Origin: Sepioteuthis lessoniana
Lineage: Eukaryota > Mollusca > Cephalopoda > Myopsida > Loliginidae
Direction: 5' to 3'
DNA: 64,000 nt
Assembly: GCA_963585895.1 (NCBI GenBank)
Contig: OY757911.1
Span: 89,825,293 to 89,889,292, forward strand
Shown: positions 11,016 through 23,274 of the stretch, piece by piece
How the letters are laid out: each line of letters begins with the position of its first letter
Position numbering within the stretch: the stretch's first letter is position 1
Translations under genes and position numbers: made by a program
Notes under the pieces: model-generated
Seen by the model: only the letters and a program-made list of their open reading frames with translations
The model's database searches: none
What the model was told of the DNA's origin: nothing

Positions 11016-11029
11016 ATACGTTATATGCT

Positions 11030-11250
11030 TAGCATAATGGTTATCATGATAAGAAAAAGAATAGGTGACCCAAATTCAAATTCTAGATGAGGCCTTTTAC
11101 CTTTCACTTCATACTAATGCCTTTAGGAAAGGCATGAATCTATCTATTCTCCTCCTAGCTATGGTTAAATTGTAGGACAGACTGAATTCTTTAGCCTTAT
11201 CTAGAAGATAGAAAATTCAAACCAGCTCTACTCTACATAAAAATTGACCT
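11030..11250 (+). mobile_element. SINE-B copy
   Basis: The A-box-like region is 'tagcataatggttatcatg' and the B box has decayed to 'caaattcaaattctag'. The body reads 'aggaaaggcatgaatc' and the end 'aaaattgaccttgtg'. It lies directly after the SINE-C at 10770-11015. Confidence 0.8.
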
Positions 11251-11261
11251 TGTGTGGAGAG

Positions 11262-12275
11262 TTTGAGTTCTCTTTTTAAGCAAAGGTTCATTTGAGTCTA
11301 TGCAGAAATAAGAAACAGATAAAGCTTCACAATATGACTAGTCCTCACTTGTCAATAGTGATGTAAGCAATCAACATATGGTAACAGAAATTAACAAGCT
11401 TGATACTCTTCAGGAGACATCTGTAGGATATACTCTAAATGACGAATATGAAAAATTCCCTGGGAATCAATAGTGCCATCGACTTCTTTGATATCATTGC
11501 TAGAATCCTGCAAGATGATATATTAGCACCCATATATGTTAATAATCTGACTAGATTATGTACTACGAATGTCTGTAGATCTAATAAAAGAAAATGGTTT
11601 CACATTAAAAAATACAAGACACAAACAATATTTTGTGGAAACTATGACAAATACAGACTATACAGATGATTTAATGTTTCTTGTAAATATACCTGCTCAA
11701 GTTGAATCCCTGCTGCATAGCCTGGAGCAAGCAGCAACAGCAGCAGGAGGCATTGGTCACTACAGAATTCATGTGTTTTAAACATTTTAAATAGCAAAAC
11801 TCTGAAATTAGTTGACCTGTTCCCATACTTCAGTAGCAATATCTCATCAACTGAAAATGATGTGATCATATACCATGGACTGCCATTGACAGGTTGTCAA
11901 TCATATGGGAATCTGACTTCTTTGATAAAATAAAAAAGGATTTCTCCCAAACTGTGGCTGTATCAGTACTACTGTATGGCTTTATCACCTAGACTGATGA
12001 AATGCATTGAGAAAAAGCTAGATGGGAACTACACAAGAATACTACATGCTGTTTTGAACAAATCCTGGAAGCAACATCCTACAAAACAGCAGCTGTATAG
12101 CCACTTACCTCCCATCTCAAAAACCACCCAAGTAAGATGAACAAGACATGCTGAGAAAGTAAGGACAAACTCATAAGCAAGGTTCTTTTATGAACCATTG
12201 TTGGCCAACCTACATATATCAGTTCTGTGTGGATATTGGATGCAGTCTAGAGGACCTACCTGGAGCGATGGATGT
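11262..12275 (+). mobile_element. LINE fragment 1: decayed reverse transcriptase and C-terminal region
   Basis: Translated pieces in several frames match one non-LTR retrotransposon. They include 'FFDIIARILQDD' (RT motif before the active site) and 'DYTDDLMFL', the YxDD active site with T in place of the usual A. The next blocks are 'SLEQAAT', a region around 12010-12130 ending 'HLPPISK', and 'SLEDLPGAMD' near 12245-12272. Frameshifts separate the blocks. An internal deletion probably joins the upstream linker (about 11440) to the RT core. All four LINE fragments here lie on the plus strand. The clade was not resolved; an RTE-like type is a guess. Confidence 0.85.
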
Positions 12276-12499
12276 TAATTTCCAGTTGCTAATTAGTTAC
12301 TTATCTCATAACTGAAGAGAATCACAGCCGCTTAATTTTTAGCGAACTGAACGAAACAAATATTTTCTGCTCGATTTGAACATCAGTCACCCCAGTAATG
12401 TTACTGTAACATATAAAGACAAAGTCGCTGAATAAAATCAGATAGTAGCGAGGTTATCTCCCTTTGATTGTAAGTTAACCAACTGCTCATCAGGAATAT
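12276..12499. other. Unassigned segment between LINE and SINE-B
   Basis: This stretch has more CpG than its surroundings ('agccgcttaatttttagcg', 'agtcgctgaat', 'agacgctcgtaacg'). It shows no reading frame and matches no other family here. It may be part of an unrecognised element. Confidence 0.4.
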
Positions 12500-12778
12500 G
12501 AGACGCTCGTAACGTAACAGTTATAGTCGTAGAAAATGGAATCGGTGACCCAAAGTTCAAATCCTGGACAAGAATGTTTGTATTTTACTAATAATGCTCA
12601 TAGGGAAAGACATGAATCCATCTGTTCTCTTCTAGTTTGGGTAAATAGTAGAGCAGACTGTATTCTTTTGTTAGGCAACCAGTTTAGAAAGAAAACCTTG
12701 AATTCAAAACAGCTTTACTCTGTATAAAAATTGACCGAGTGTCATATCCATCCTGTGAAGGAGGAGTTGGGTAAATAC
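12500..12778 (+). mobile_element. SINE-B copy
   Basis: A degenerate head is followed by the B box 'agttcaaatcctgg'. The body reads 'gggaaagacatgaatcc' and the end 'ggaggagttgggtaaata'. Confidence 0.8.
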
Positions 12779-12984
12779 ATACACTAGAGGTCAGTCATGA
12801 GGTGTAAAGGCATATAGTGCCAAACTTAAATGAAAAATTATAAAAGGACATTTTTTTCTTACATAGAATTTTCTGTTTTTCTTGTTCTCAAACACAATGC
12901 TTTGTGGAATGAACTTAATTTTATTCCTATTGTTTATCAATTCACTTTCTCTCTAATGGCTGGTTTGGTAGTGTTTTATGGTAT

Positions 12985-13415
12985 ATCAACCCTCCAGAGT
13001 TATTTAATGTCAAATCCCATATATATATATATTTACATAATGATTTGTAAATAGTTTATAGGTAAGATTTGCAAACAAACCAGAGCTCATTGTTTATACA
13101 AAGTGAAATAGTTTTTAAGTATTGCTATCAAACACTAATAATTTAATTCAACATTATTCATTTGTTTGTACACAGTTAAATGTCTTCAAGTATAGTAAAT
13201 GATTAAACAGTTCTATTTGATCCATGAGTGGGACCCTAACAAGTACTGCCACTCCAGAATAGAGTGGAACTAGGAGTAATTGCAATGGAGGAGTACTCCA
13301 CATTTCTCAAAGGTCCTTAACCATCAGATGCAGTTTAGTGTCATATCCAGGACACCCAATGGGTGTGGGTTTTACTCCTCTGCCGAGCATATTTTATACC
13401 CCAGCTAACAGAGTG
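12985..13415 (+). mobile_element. R1 repeat copy
   Basis: The tail reads 'tatatcaaccctccagagtt'. Internal units include 'acacagttaaatgtcttcaa', and the middle region 'gagtactccaca' leads to a 5' end near 13410. The arrangement matches 33337-33790. Confidence 0.75.
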
Positions 13416-13669
13416 TTTCTCTAAACAAAAAAGACTTATCTTGGCATTCACAGCATGAACATTTCTACTGTTTATAAAATAACCAACCGTTGTGATCCTA
13501 TTCTTAGAAACATAAGCCTTAGTTGTCCACATGTTTGAATTACTGCCTCATCCTTTTTATTTAATTGATTTGTATTAAAATTAAAACATACATATTCTCA
13601 AATTTTTCTTCTTTTGTTGCGTTGTTCTGCTTTCAATTTTTCATATTATAGGAATTATCTGCCCCCTTT

Positions 13670-14240
13670 GAATTCTAATCCCTGTCAGTGGGATTAGAAT
13701 ATACTGACTGTATCTATTGCAGAAGAGTAAGACTCCCTTCCACCCAAAAAAAAGAGTGCCCTGGGTATGGCACTTAACTGAATCTAATGGCAAGGATCTA
13801 TTTCTAGAGGTCTGGAGAGTGTAGACTACACATTTATTATTATTACTCGCATGTCCACTATGGCCCTGAGTGGTAGTACCTGTTATAGTCCCAACTATGG
13901 CCCGGAGTGGCAGTACCTGTTACAGTCCCAACTATGGCCCGGAGTGGTAGTACCTGTTACAGTCCCAACTATGGCCCAGAGTGGTAGTACCTGTTACAGG
14001 CCCAACTATGGGTCAAATAGACCTGTTTAAAAATTATTTTGATTAGATGAGAATACTTGATACTCTATAATTGTTAATCATTTGTATTAATAATAGTTAC
14101 TTGAAGTTATAATTGTTTACTAAAAAATTATCATTATTGATTAGTTGAAATCAGATAATTGTTAGCCAACAGGATTATTATTAAATAGAAATGATTAATT
14201 GAAATCATAAAATTGTGTATAAATTTGCTAGTGCACATTT
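13670..14240 (-). mobile_element. R1 repeat copy with extra 37 bp tandem block
   Basis: The R1 5' end is at about 13690 ('agaatatactgactgtatct'). A four-unit 37 bp tandem array interrupts the middle region (13860-14007). Internal units with 'ataattgtt' follow. The tandem block is unique to this copy. Confidence 0.75.
13860..14007. repeat. 37 bp tandem repeat, 4 copies
   Basis: Units start at 13860, 13897, 13934 and 13971, each of the form 'atggcccggagtggtagtac' plus 17 bp. They differ at one to three positions. The array is an expansion of the R1 middle segment. Confidence 0.95.
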
Positions 14241-14339
14241 AATGGAGAAAATTTCAGGTTCCAGTTTATATTAAATTTACATTGTAAACTGAACATCAGA
14301 CGCCATAAAACTGGACTTGCAATCTTTGCCTTATTGTCA

Positions 14340-14755
14340 GTGTTTTGAATATGATGACAGTATCTCCTGCAGAAGAGTAAGAATCCCCTCCCTCTCTAAA
14401 AAATTGGGTTACCTGAGTATGACACTAAACTGCATCTGATGGTGACTCCAGTTTTGGAGATCAGAGGAGTGTAGAGTAGCTCTGCTTTGCCATTACTCCC
14501 AGGTCCACTCTGACCTGGATTGGTAGTATCTGTTAGGATCCCATCTATGTGTCAAATAGAACTGTTTAAAAATCATTTGTATTCTATAAACTGGAGTACT
14601 TGAAACTATACTACTGTGTGCAAATCATTTGTATTGGATAGGAATATTTGATATCATATAACTGTGTGCAAAAACCTTTAAGAAACTACATTAGAAATAT
14701 AGATATACAATGAACATTATTCCTTAACCTCTCAGCATCACATAACCTTGAGCTA
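14340..14755 (-). mobile_element. R1 repeat copy
   Basis: The 5' part has 'acctgagtatgacactaaac' and the middle 'actcccaggtccactctgac'. Internal units and a tail with 'cagcatcacataaccttgag' follow. Confidence 0.7.
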
Positions 14756-15350
14756 CCAAAATTGTGTTATCACCCCTGGTTGGCAGCTGATGAGGGCAGG
14801 GTATTGCACGTGCTTTCATACGTATGATGAAAAAAAAAGAAAAAGCTAGGTTAATAGGTCATTAAAATCTAGCAATTTAATGAAACATATTATAATGTAT
14901 TTCTTCACTCTTTTGGTGTGGAGATCAACTAGAATCACCCAAATATACTCAATGTGTGAGTGCAAGATGCTGCGTTAGTCCACATTATTTAAAATATTTT
15001 GAATCTTGTGTGATTTATCCCTCAAAAGTTCTTCTTGCTTGACATACACTGGCTCTAAAATTTAGTAAAAAAGGCATTTTTAGAAGTATCAGTGAAAAAT
15101 AAAACCTCTCAATATTAATAGTATATTGCAGTATTGTAATAGTGAAACTCCAATAGATTTTTTTTATTTGCAAGTTTTTTTAATTTTATGGTCAAAAGTG
15201 AATTCCCGCCATTAAATTTGTTGTCAAATGCACTACACTTGAAGGATCTAAATGAGGTACATTTAATGAGTTGGTTTGGAGATTAACTATATCACCATCA
15301 CTATTTCACTGTTTTAGTTTAGTTGTTTGTGTTTTATTGCATATCAACCC

Positions 15351-15614
15351 TTTAATTTTTGAATTTAAATCTATGTAAGAAATTGTTTCGTTATTACAAG
15401 ATTATCTTTCTTGTAAAAAATATCTTTTTAAAAACTTTAGTTTAAGGTTCTATAGTTTAAACGTTATTAGCTTCAGAATTATTGATGATGTTGTAGATTT
15501 ATTGAACCAAAAAGACAAATTCCACAATTAATATTTTTTTCTCTATGTGTGTCATCATTTATTTTGTAGAGTTAATATTGATTTAATCAATGAAAATAAT
15601 ACCTATTATAGAAA

Positions 15615-15663
<49 letters not shown>

Positions 15664-15856
15664 AAAATCTAAAATTGACTAAAAACAAAAAAAACAACCT
15701 TCAATTCACACATTTTTTCTTGTATATCTCCCCATTATACACTATGTATGCTAAGAATAGGTTAGTGTGTTAGTTGAATTAAAACAGCAAAATAATTTAT
15801 ACTTAACTTTTTCAAGTTAGTATGGAAGGAATCTAATCATAAATTCTTTAATTATC

Positions 15857-15918
<62 letters not shown>

Positions 15919-15976
15919 CCATGAACCTGTTGGCTTCCTATCATAACAAACAGCAGTTTATGACTATAATGATGCC
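15351..15976. repeat. Duplicate copy A of a 3' UTR segment, in the intron
   Basis: This 626 bp is nearly identical to 17355-17971, differing at a handful of bases plus AT-run length. It sits in the last intron, about 2.0 kb upstream of the other copy and in direct orientation, so the final coding exon lies between two direct repeats. Its left edge falls just after 'gcatatcaaccc' and its right edge just before 'aaatgctgttcatac', both pieces of an R1 tail. It therefore looks inserted into an R1. Confidence 0.95.
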
Positions 15977-16260
15977 AAATGCTGTTCATACATATATATT
16001 AGATATATATGATTTGCTTTGGTTGGGTTTTATGGCATATCAACCATTGTAGCTTATTTAATGCCAAATGCTGTTTATACATATATATAAGATATATATG
16101 ATTTGCTTTGGTTGGGTTTTATGGCATATCAACCATTGTAGCTTATTTAATGCCAAATCCTGTTAATACATATATATTAGATATATATGATTTGCTTTGG
16201 TTGGGTTTTATGGCATATCAACCATTGTAGCTTATTTAATGCCAAATCCTGTTTATACAT
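15977..16260 (+). repeat. 89 bp tandem repeat, 3 copies plus a partial
   Basis: Units start at 15977, 16066 and 16155, with a partial from 16244. Each holds an AT-rich start, 'gatttgctttggttgggttt', and the R1 hairpin tail ('gcatatcaacc...tttaatgcc'). This is local amplification of the tail end of an R1. Confidence 0.95.
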
Positions 16261-16264
16261 ATAT

Positions 16265-16470
16265 AATAAATATATAGTATATATATTAGTAAATGAATAG
16301 TTTGAAGAACATTTTATTTTTAAATGAACCAAAACTCATTTGTTTGCACAAAATTAAATTGTTTCAAGTATTGCTATCTAACACTAATAATTCTATTCAA
16401 TATTATTCATTCAATGGTTCCAAGTATTGCTATGTAATACTAATAATTCAATTTAATATCAGTCATTTTC
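16265..16470 (+). mobile_element. R1 internal units adjoining the last exon
   Basis: Units such as 'catttgtttgcacaaaatta' and 'tattgctatctaacactaat' continue the R1 that begins at 15977. They stop about 40 bp before the last coding exon, so this R1 lies close to the polypyrimidine tract and probably near the branch point. Confidence 0.75.
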
Positions 16471-16508
16471 ATTGTTTAATTTTACAAATATATTTTTGTC
16501 CTTTTCAG

Positions 16509-16680
16509 ATTGCGATGTCCCCATCTTCGTTCTATCACCCTGAGTGATGGTGAATACTATGAGATGGTCAAGTCCAATTTTGAGCGTGCTGACCGGAAGC
16601 GGGTGGTGAGGACGACCATCAACTACAGTACAAGCATTGTCAGTTTGCTGACACATTACAATGACCTGTTGTTCAATTAG
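16509..16680 (+). CDS. Last coding exon of the conserved LRR/F-box-type gene
   Basis: The acceptor is 'tgtccttttcag/A'. The first base completes an Arg codon with CG from 7027-7028, and the frame then runs 56 codons to TAG at 16678-16680. The product includes 'LRCPHLRSITLSDGEYYE', 'KSNFERADRKRVVRTT' and the C-terminus 'SLLTHYNDLLFN'. It is compact, charged and clearly coding: the GC content is higher than in the flanks, and the frame joins perfectly to the 6849-7028 exon. The C-terminal block looks strongly conserved in type, but I cannot name the family with confidence. The 9.5 kb intron before it is filled with retroposons. Confidence 0.88.
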
Positions 16681-17354
16681 GGACACTTGTATGTTCTCTT
16701 CCCCACTCCCCCACCATCTCCCGTGTGTGCCAACACTGAATACCTGAATGTACCTTATGTCTACAAGAGGGTCAAATATCTTCCCACCCACCCCCGAAAT
16801 AATCCTGTTGTTACCCACCCCCCATTCCATCCTCTACAACCTTATCCAGCTCCCCATTTCTATAATGGGATGACATCTTGGCAGATATGATAATATTGCT
16901 AATATCTTTCTTTTTTTTTTCTCTTTGTGGTTAGAGGATGAGGAATCAGCTAAATGGTTCAGTTATACATTTAAGTGTGTTTTACTAATTTGGACAAACT
17001 GATTCCAGAGAAGAAAGCACAAAGATGAAGATATTTGTGTGAATAAGATAACATTTGAAGCTAGACTTGCTTAGTCTATTCATTTTGGAGTTGAAAATAA
17101 CAGGGTCTTGCACTTAAGGCATTCTTTCCTTTTCTTGTAATAGCTCAGTCTTTGGGCAATAAGGCTATATCCTCAATACTCAAGAAAAAATATTTCCTTA
17201 ACAGGAAAAGCATCAGTTTATCCCAGTTTTTGGTACTTTGATTAAAGAAAATTTTCAGTTCTACTCTTACAAGAAAAATTCTTCTGAACTTGACATCAAG
17301 GAAACATGATGAAGAGAGTAAAATAATGTTGAATTGAATGAAAACTGATGATAT

Positions 17355-17631
17355 TTTAATTTTTGAATTTAAATCTATGTAAGAAATTGTTTCGTTATTA
17401 CAAGATTATCTTTCTTGTAAAAAATATCTTTTTAAAAACTTTAGTTTAAGGTTCTATAGTTTAAACGTTATTAGCTTCAGAATTATTGATGATGTTGTAG
17501 ATTTATTGAACCAAAAAGACAAATTCCACAATTAATATTTTTTTCTCTATGTGTGTCATCATTTATTTTGTAGAGTTAATATTGATTTAATCAATGAAAA
17601 TAATACCTATTATAGAAAAATATCTATTTAG

Positions 17632-17675
<44 letters not shown>

Positions 17676-17868
17676 AAAATCTAAAATTGACTAAAAACAA
17701 AAAAAACAACCTTCAATTCATACATTTTTTCTTATATATCCCCCCATTATACACTATGTATGCTAAGAATAGGTTAGTGTGTTAGTTGAATTAAAACAGC
17801 AAAATAATTCATACTTAACTTTTTCAAGTTAGTAAGGAAGGAATCTAATCATAAATTCTTTAATTATC

Positions 17869-17910
<42 letters not shown>

Positions 17911-17971
17911 TAACCATGAACCTGTTGGCTTCCTATCATAACAAACAGCAGTTTATGACTATAATGATGCC
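17355..17971. repeat. Duplicate copy B (likely source) in the 3' UTR
   Basis: The 617 bp partner of 15351-15976. Its flanks show no repeat boundary, whereas copy A is embedded in an R1, so this copy is the likely original. Both copies contain two AT microsatellites of different length. Confidence 0.95.
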
Positions 17972-18096
17972 TCCATGAAAGAATGAAGTTGTCTAATTAG
18001 CATTTCATTGTTATTTCCATTACATCAAGAATGTAGATGATCAAAAAATGATGTTCAGTGTGAAACCAGACCCCACAAAATTATCATTCAATTGCA

Positions 18097-18102
18097 AATA
18101 AA
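18097..18102 (+). promoter_or_regulatory. Candidate polyadenylation signal AATAAA
   Basis: A perfect hexamer about 1.4 kb after the stop codon of the plus-strand gene, followed by T-rich DNA. In AT-rich DNA such hexamers are common, so support is modest. Confidence 0.35.
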
Positions 18103-18188
18103 ACTGGAAATTATTTCATTCTCTAAAGTAGAGCATTTTAAGTGTATTGCTCTAAAGAATCTTGCTATGATGAGCCATTTTTGCTGGG

Positions 18189-18240
<52 letters not shown>

Positions 18241-19164
18241 ATTGTTATTGTTGTTACAAGCAGGGAAAAGGAATCAGCAAATTGAAATCAAGGTTTGGTT
18301 GAGGCATCTTTTAGTTCATTCTGCTCTCATGCCCCCAAGAAAGGCATAAATCTAGTTCTCCCTGTGCTTCTTCTCCTTGCCATGTATCTTGACAAAAAAT
18401 GTCTTATCTCTGGCATGCCACAAAGCTTTATAGAAAAGGAAACAGGGAAATGAACACTTGGGTAAACCAATCTCCCATTACTATATAACCTGTCCAGGCA
18501 GTAACAGTAGAAACCTGTTACCTACATTGTCAGTCTTGACAGGAACCCATAATAATATTCTTACTAGCATTGTTCTTAATTCATGTGAATATTTTAAACT
18601 ACTAAAGATACAGAACAGGAGAAATATAATCCCAAAATTTTGTAGGGAAAATTGAATTTCTTTGTGTTGTTAATGATAATGCCATAATACTTTGGCCTTT
18701 CTTTTTTTTTTACTCCTGAAGAAGGCATTAGAAAGAATCAGCTGAAGCATTGTGGGAGCAACAGGAGAAGTTCAATTGTTTGATGGAAGCTTGGAATATT
18801 AATGAGTCTTCTCAAACTTATAGACACTAGGAACATCAGTTCTTGAAATAAACATTTTCAATATTAAGGATCTGGTTGAAATTTAGATTGAGAAAAGCTC
18901 CTTTAATGCCTCATACTAACCAGTTAGTTATTTTCTATCTTTGTAAAATATAGTTTCCAAAAAGTAACCGAATTATTTTAGAAAAATACACATTTCAGGA
19001 GAAGTTAATTATTGTCATTTAGTAACTATTAAGTTACTTCTTAAAACTGAATAATAAGTATTATCTTTGTAAAATAATAGTTGATACATTTCCATATGAA
19101 TTTCATACACTAAAGTTGATATAATTTAATGTTTGTTTATTAAAAAAAGAAAAAAAAACAGTTG

Positions 19165-19401
19165 TAACTTGGTTCCTGAGTTTGAAGAAACAGCAAGTAC
19201 TGGTTCTGCCATTGTTATTTGTCGATAAAAGTTGGTAGGACTCTCTCTCTCTCTTTCTTTTGGGACAGTAACTATAATAAATTCAACACAAAACTACAGT
19301 CAGATATTAGCTCCAGAGAGAGACTCCTACCACTTTTTTATTAACAAGTAATAATGGCAGAACTGGTACTTCCAGTTTCTTAAAACTTAAGAACCAAATT
19401 A
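19165..19401. repeat. Inverted repeat with ~87 bp arms
   Basis: The left arm (19165-19251) and right arm (19316-19401) are reverse complements at roughly 80 percent, separated by about 64 bp. Matching landmarks are 'ggttctgccattgttattt' on the left and 'ataatggcagaactgg' on the right. Transcribed, it would form a long imperfect hairpin. It lies downstream of the last exon of the plus-strand gene. Confidence 0.9.
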
Positions 19402-22000
19402 CATCATAAAATTTAAATGATTTTTGAGCAATGCAATTACTATGTTAATTATGATTTGATGAATTTGAAAATGCTTCCCAACATTAGATGGTTGTGCTTT
19501 CTACTGACACGTTCTGGGCTTCGGAAAGAGGTACCGTTGGCCTTTGTGGGAATTCTGAGCTCTGGGGTGAGATTAATTTGATACACTGTTATAATCAGAG
19601 ATATTTATAAAAAGTTTAAAAACAAAAAAAACAAAAACAAAACAAAACAGAAGTTGGATGAATATGGGAAAACATTAGGTGGGGCAGAAAAAAAAAGATC
19701 TGCTGTGACCCACAGTTTATAACTCAGCTTTTCAAAGAACAGGCTGGGATTTAAACACTACAAATATTATTGTTGCTTCTGACTGACTGATGTGATTTTG
19801 AAAAACTTACAAGAAAATAAAAAGACCAACAAAAATTTGAAAATCAGAGAATATTTGGAAAAACAATGTTTTGTCTTTTTCCAAGAAAAAAAAAAGGAAT
19901 TTGTCTTTGTTGATGATAAAAACCCAGAAAAAAACAAATTTTTAAATAAAACAAGAATAATTCTGTAATAATGTAGCAAGGGAGCAAACTCATGTAAATA
20001 GTTGTTTTCCTTGAACAATTTCTACAAAATGGATACCTTCCTTGAGATTTTTTGCCCTGTAAGAGGAAAAAAAAAAGGCTGGGTGGAGAAAAAAAAAGAG
20101 ATAGAGATAGAAAAAGAGGACAGAATTGTGGAATAGTGTGTTAAAGGTGTATTGACTTTTATATATATTCCATAAATTATCCCAGTTGTCCATAAAGGTA
20201 AAAGACTTTGCTGCTTCTTAGCAACTTAAATTGTCATCATGCCAAAGATGTTTTCAGAAAATATCTTTTCTATGTACAGTTTGAGTTTTACTGCTGGAAT
20301 GTTGCTTTCTAGATTTTTGTTTCAAAATTCATATCTACTTTGTAGACATGAAAAAGAAGAAGACTTTAAAAAAAAACTTGTTTGTTAATTTATTTTTAAA
20401 CAACCCACTTTTATGATGATAGAACTGCTCCTGTTATCTTTTGTAGCCTTCTATAATTTCAGAAAAAGAAAAGCTTGCTTATGTATTTTGGTATTTAAAA
20501 AAATCAAAGAGTAAAAGTTATATTCAATAGAATTAAGTGGGAAGGGGGAGAAACAAGTTTATTTCTGAGGTGTCATTGCTGGAAGTATCAAAAAAATTAT
20601 TTCAAGATTTTGAATTATATTTTTCAGATAATTCAAAATTTTTGTACAAATATTTTTAATTTATTTTAAAACTTTGTTAAAAGTGAATACAGACAAAAAT
20701 ACCATCAGAGATTCATTTTCCAGTATCTTAGGTACCTCATTTTTATTTGAAAAACATTTTTTAGAGGGATGGTGACTCATTTTTTGGAGATCAAAAGCTA
20801 GTCAAACAGAAAGTGGCTGGCATATTCTAATAAGGTCAGTAGCCAAGTACAAACGCAGAAAGAAAATATCTTTAAAATAATATTAGAAATGATATCAGGT
20901 TTGATTATCTTTAAAAAAAATTTTAAAATGAAAACTTTTTTAAAAATCTAGATTGATTGTGGGCTTTAATTATATGATGCATTTTCTTGTTTCAATGGCT
21001 ACAACTTTGGTTTCTGTGATTTAATTAAAATTAATATCCTTATCTTGATGTGGGCCACAACATTTCAGTAGGTGTCTCCTTCACAGTGGATCAAAAAAAC
21101 ATAGGATATACCAGTCAAGATGTTAATGGCTACAAAAAAATTATGATGAGGATCTTTATCTCAGTCAAGATATGAATACCTGTGATGCTATATCATGCAA
21201 ATATCACAAAAGAAGTGGTTCCATTTGGGGATTAGACAAAGAAAAAAAAACAACAGATTACTGTGTCTGGAAAAAGATTTCGAGAAAATACAGTCAGATA
21301 TAAACATGAAAAATATTCTCTTTTGCATAAATATTAAAATATTTTGCTTTGAAAATTGGAATTTATATTTATAAGAAACGAAAAAAACAAAATCCAGACA
21401 TTTTTTTTTCAGTTGTGGGCTTCATCAACAACAAGGCTGTGTTGGAAATAATGGAGAATGAATTTTTTTTCTTTTGAATTTTTATAAAATTCTTATTTTC
21501 TCCTAAATTCAGGTGGGGTTATAGCCTCCTCTGATTTGCAAAGTAAAATGTAGAAAGGTTGAAGAAGCTCATCATTCTGGCACCACATCTTTTAACAGAA
21601 TTCTTTCTGACTTTTTCAGTATAGGGTGTCTTATACAATTAAAACTAAAATTCTGACAATATAAAAATTTGAAATTTGACAAAGGCCCCTCTTTAATCTA
21701 GAGAATTTAAATTTTGCTCAACATTTTTTTGATCTACATTTTAAAATAAATCAAGGAAAGAAGCTCTGAAATTTTTCTCAAGAATAAACAATTTTAAAAT
21801 CTATTTTTTAATATAAAAAGATATTTTCTTTCCTAAAATTTGTTTAAATTATATAAATAATATTCATTCTTAATATTGATAAAAAAAATAATTTTTTTTA
21901 AAGCAAGAAGTTTCCCACTGTAGGATTTGCTATTTTATAAATGTTTAAGATTTTCCAGCCAAAAAGGTAATGCATACTCAGTGTGTGTGTGTGTGTGAGT

Positions 22001-22031
<31 letters not shown>

Positions 22032-22589
22032 GCCCCTGGAGTGATTTTGGTAAACCTTTCTCAATCCAGAAAATTTGCCATAATCCAAGGTTGGCTCTAG
22101 AGAATTTTTTTCTTTTAATACCAGGGATGAAAAAAAAAAAAAAACAAAAAAAACCCATTTTCATTCAAATGAATAAGATTTTGTTTTATTTAATAAGTTA
22201 TTTATTGAACCTCTGCCCTTTCATCTTTTAATAATGGAAAAATAAAAAAGATTTCAGATCCCCAAATGAGTGGTGTTTTTTTGATTAATTTTCTTTTTTT
22301 AAAATACTAATACATTATAGTAATTCTTTTTTTTAAGTTTAATATTTGCAGAAAATATTTCCTCAGAAGAATTAGAGAATTTTTTCAAGAATTGCAGATT
22401 ACACTGGGCAGCAAAGATTTTATTACCAGGGTAAAAGTGTGTTTTAGGTAAAAATGAGTATGTGCAGAATTGTTCTAGAGCATCAGGATTTTATATAACA
22501 TACAAGAAATGCTTCTGGTAGGTCTGCAAAATGTCTTATTTCCACCCTTTGACATCAAACTTGGTTTTATGAAGAATTCATAGAAGAAA

Positions 22590-22680
22590 TATGGTTGTGG
22601 ATTCCAGGTTTGTTGGATTTTATAGCATGTCAACCTTGAGGCTATTTTATGCTGAAGATGTTTTGTTTTTTTATTTTGTG
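22590..22680 (+). mobile_element. R1 or SINE-A tail fragment
   Basis: The segment 'tatagcatgtcaaccttgag' followed by 'ttttatgctgaagatg' resembles the shared hairpin tail. The body cannot be traced. Confidence 0.35.
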
Positions 22681-22984
22681 GGGCATGATTATTTCTGCAG
22701 ATATTTGTATATTATTTCACATGATAGTTCTGTTGGTTGTGGATTCCAGTCCCTAAAAGTCAGTAAAATTTGATAAGTGGAAAGGGATGCAAAATTGAAA
22801 GCAGATATTTTTAATTGAACTCTAAATCAGAGGTAATCCACTTGAGCTTTTACCATGCGTTCATTGCTGTACAGGACTTTCATTGCTCTTGTAGAGCTGA
22901 AAATTATGCTGATTTCATAAATAATATGCTAACTGCAGATCAAAGAATGGAATGCCAGCAGTCTCTTAAAACTTGTTTTTTCAC

Positions 22985-23240
22985 ATTGAGTTAACAAATC
23001 CATGAGCAGGATGCAACATAAGATAAATTTTTATGCAGAGTATAGCAGGTTTGAATTAAAAGTTTTTGTTCTAGATTGGTTGCCAAAAACTAAACAGTAC
23101 AGTCTACTTTACTATTTACCAATGGCTGGGAGACGGGAGTAGAAATGGATTTATACCTTTCCAAAGGGCATAAGCCTCATCTAGAATTTGAACCAGCTGC
23201 TGAGTTCATTTCCTATGATGATAACTGTTATATCATGTAC
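22985..23240 (-). mobile_element. SINE-B copy
   Basis: The reverse of SINE-B: 'tttttatgcagagtatagc', 'ctactatttaccaatggctg', 'tttccaaagggcataag' and a B-box relic 'ctagaatttgaacc'. It abuts the exon-like frame at 23275. Confidence 0.75.
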
Positions 23241-23274
23241 TTCTTGTATTTTGATCTTTTTTTTCCTCAAATAG

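Larger units (their letters stand above)
16681..18102 (+). other. Probable 3' UTR of the plus-strand gene
   Basis: Begins after the TAG with a C-rich stretch (16700-16850) and then becomes AT-rich. The first good AATAAA is at 18097-18102; another is at 18847-18852. The UTR includes duplicate copy B. No coding sequence is seen. The true cleavage site cannot be read from sequence. Confidence 0.5.
17972..22560. other. 3' flank with no recognised gene and few retroposons
   Basis: AT-rich, with homopolymer runs, (AT)n at 18190-18236 and a GT/GA run at 21981-22026. A relic of SINE-B may lie at 18310-18360. I see no convincing exon. The low retroposon density contrasts with both sides and could reflect a longer 3' UTR. 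Confidence 0.6.

Noticed and set aside
16459..16830. 123-codon minus-strand frame over the last exon of the plus-strand gene
   Set aside because: It is the antisense shadow of a well-supported exon with proper splice sites.
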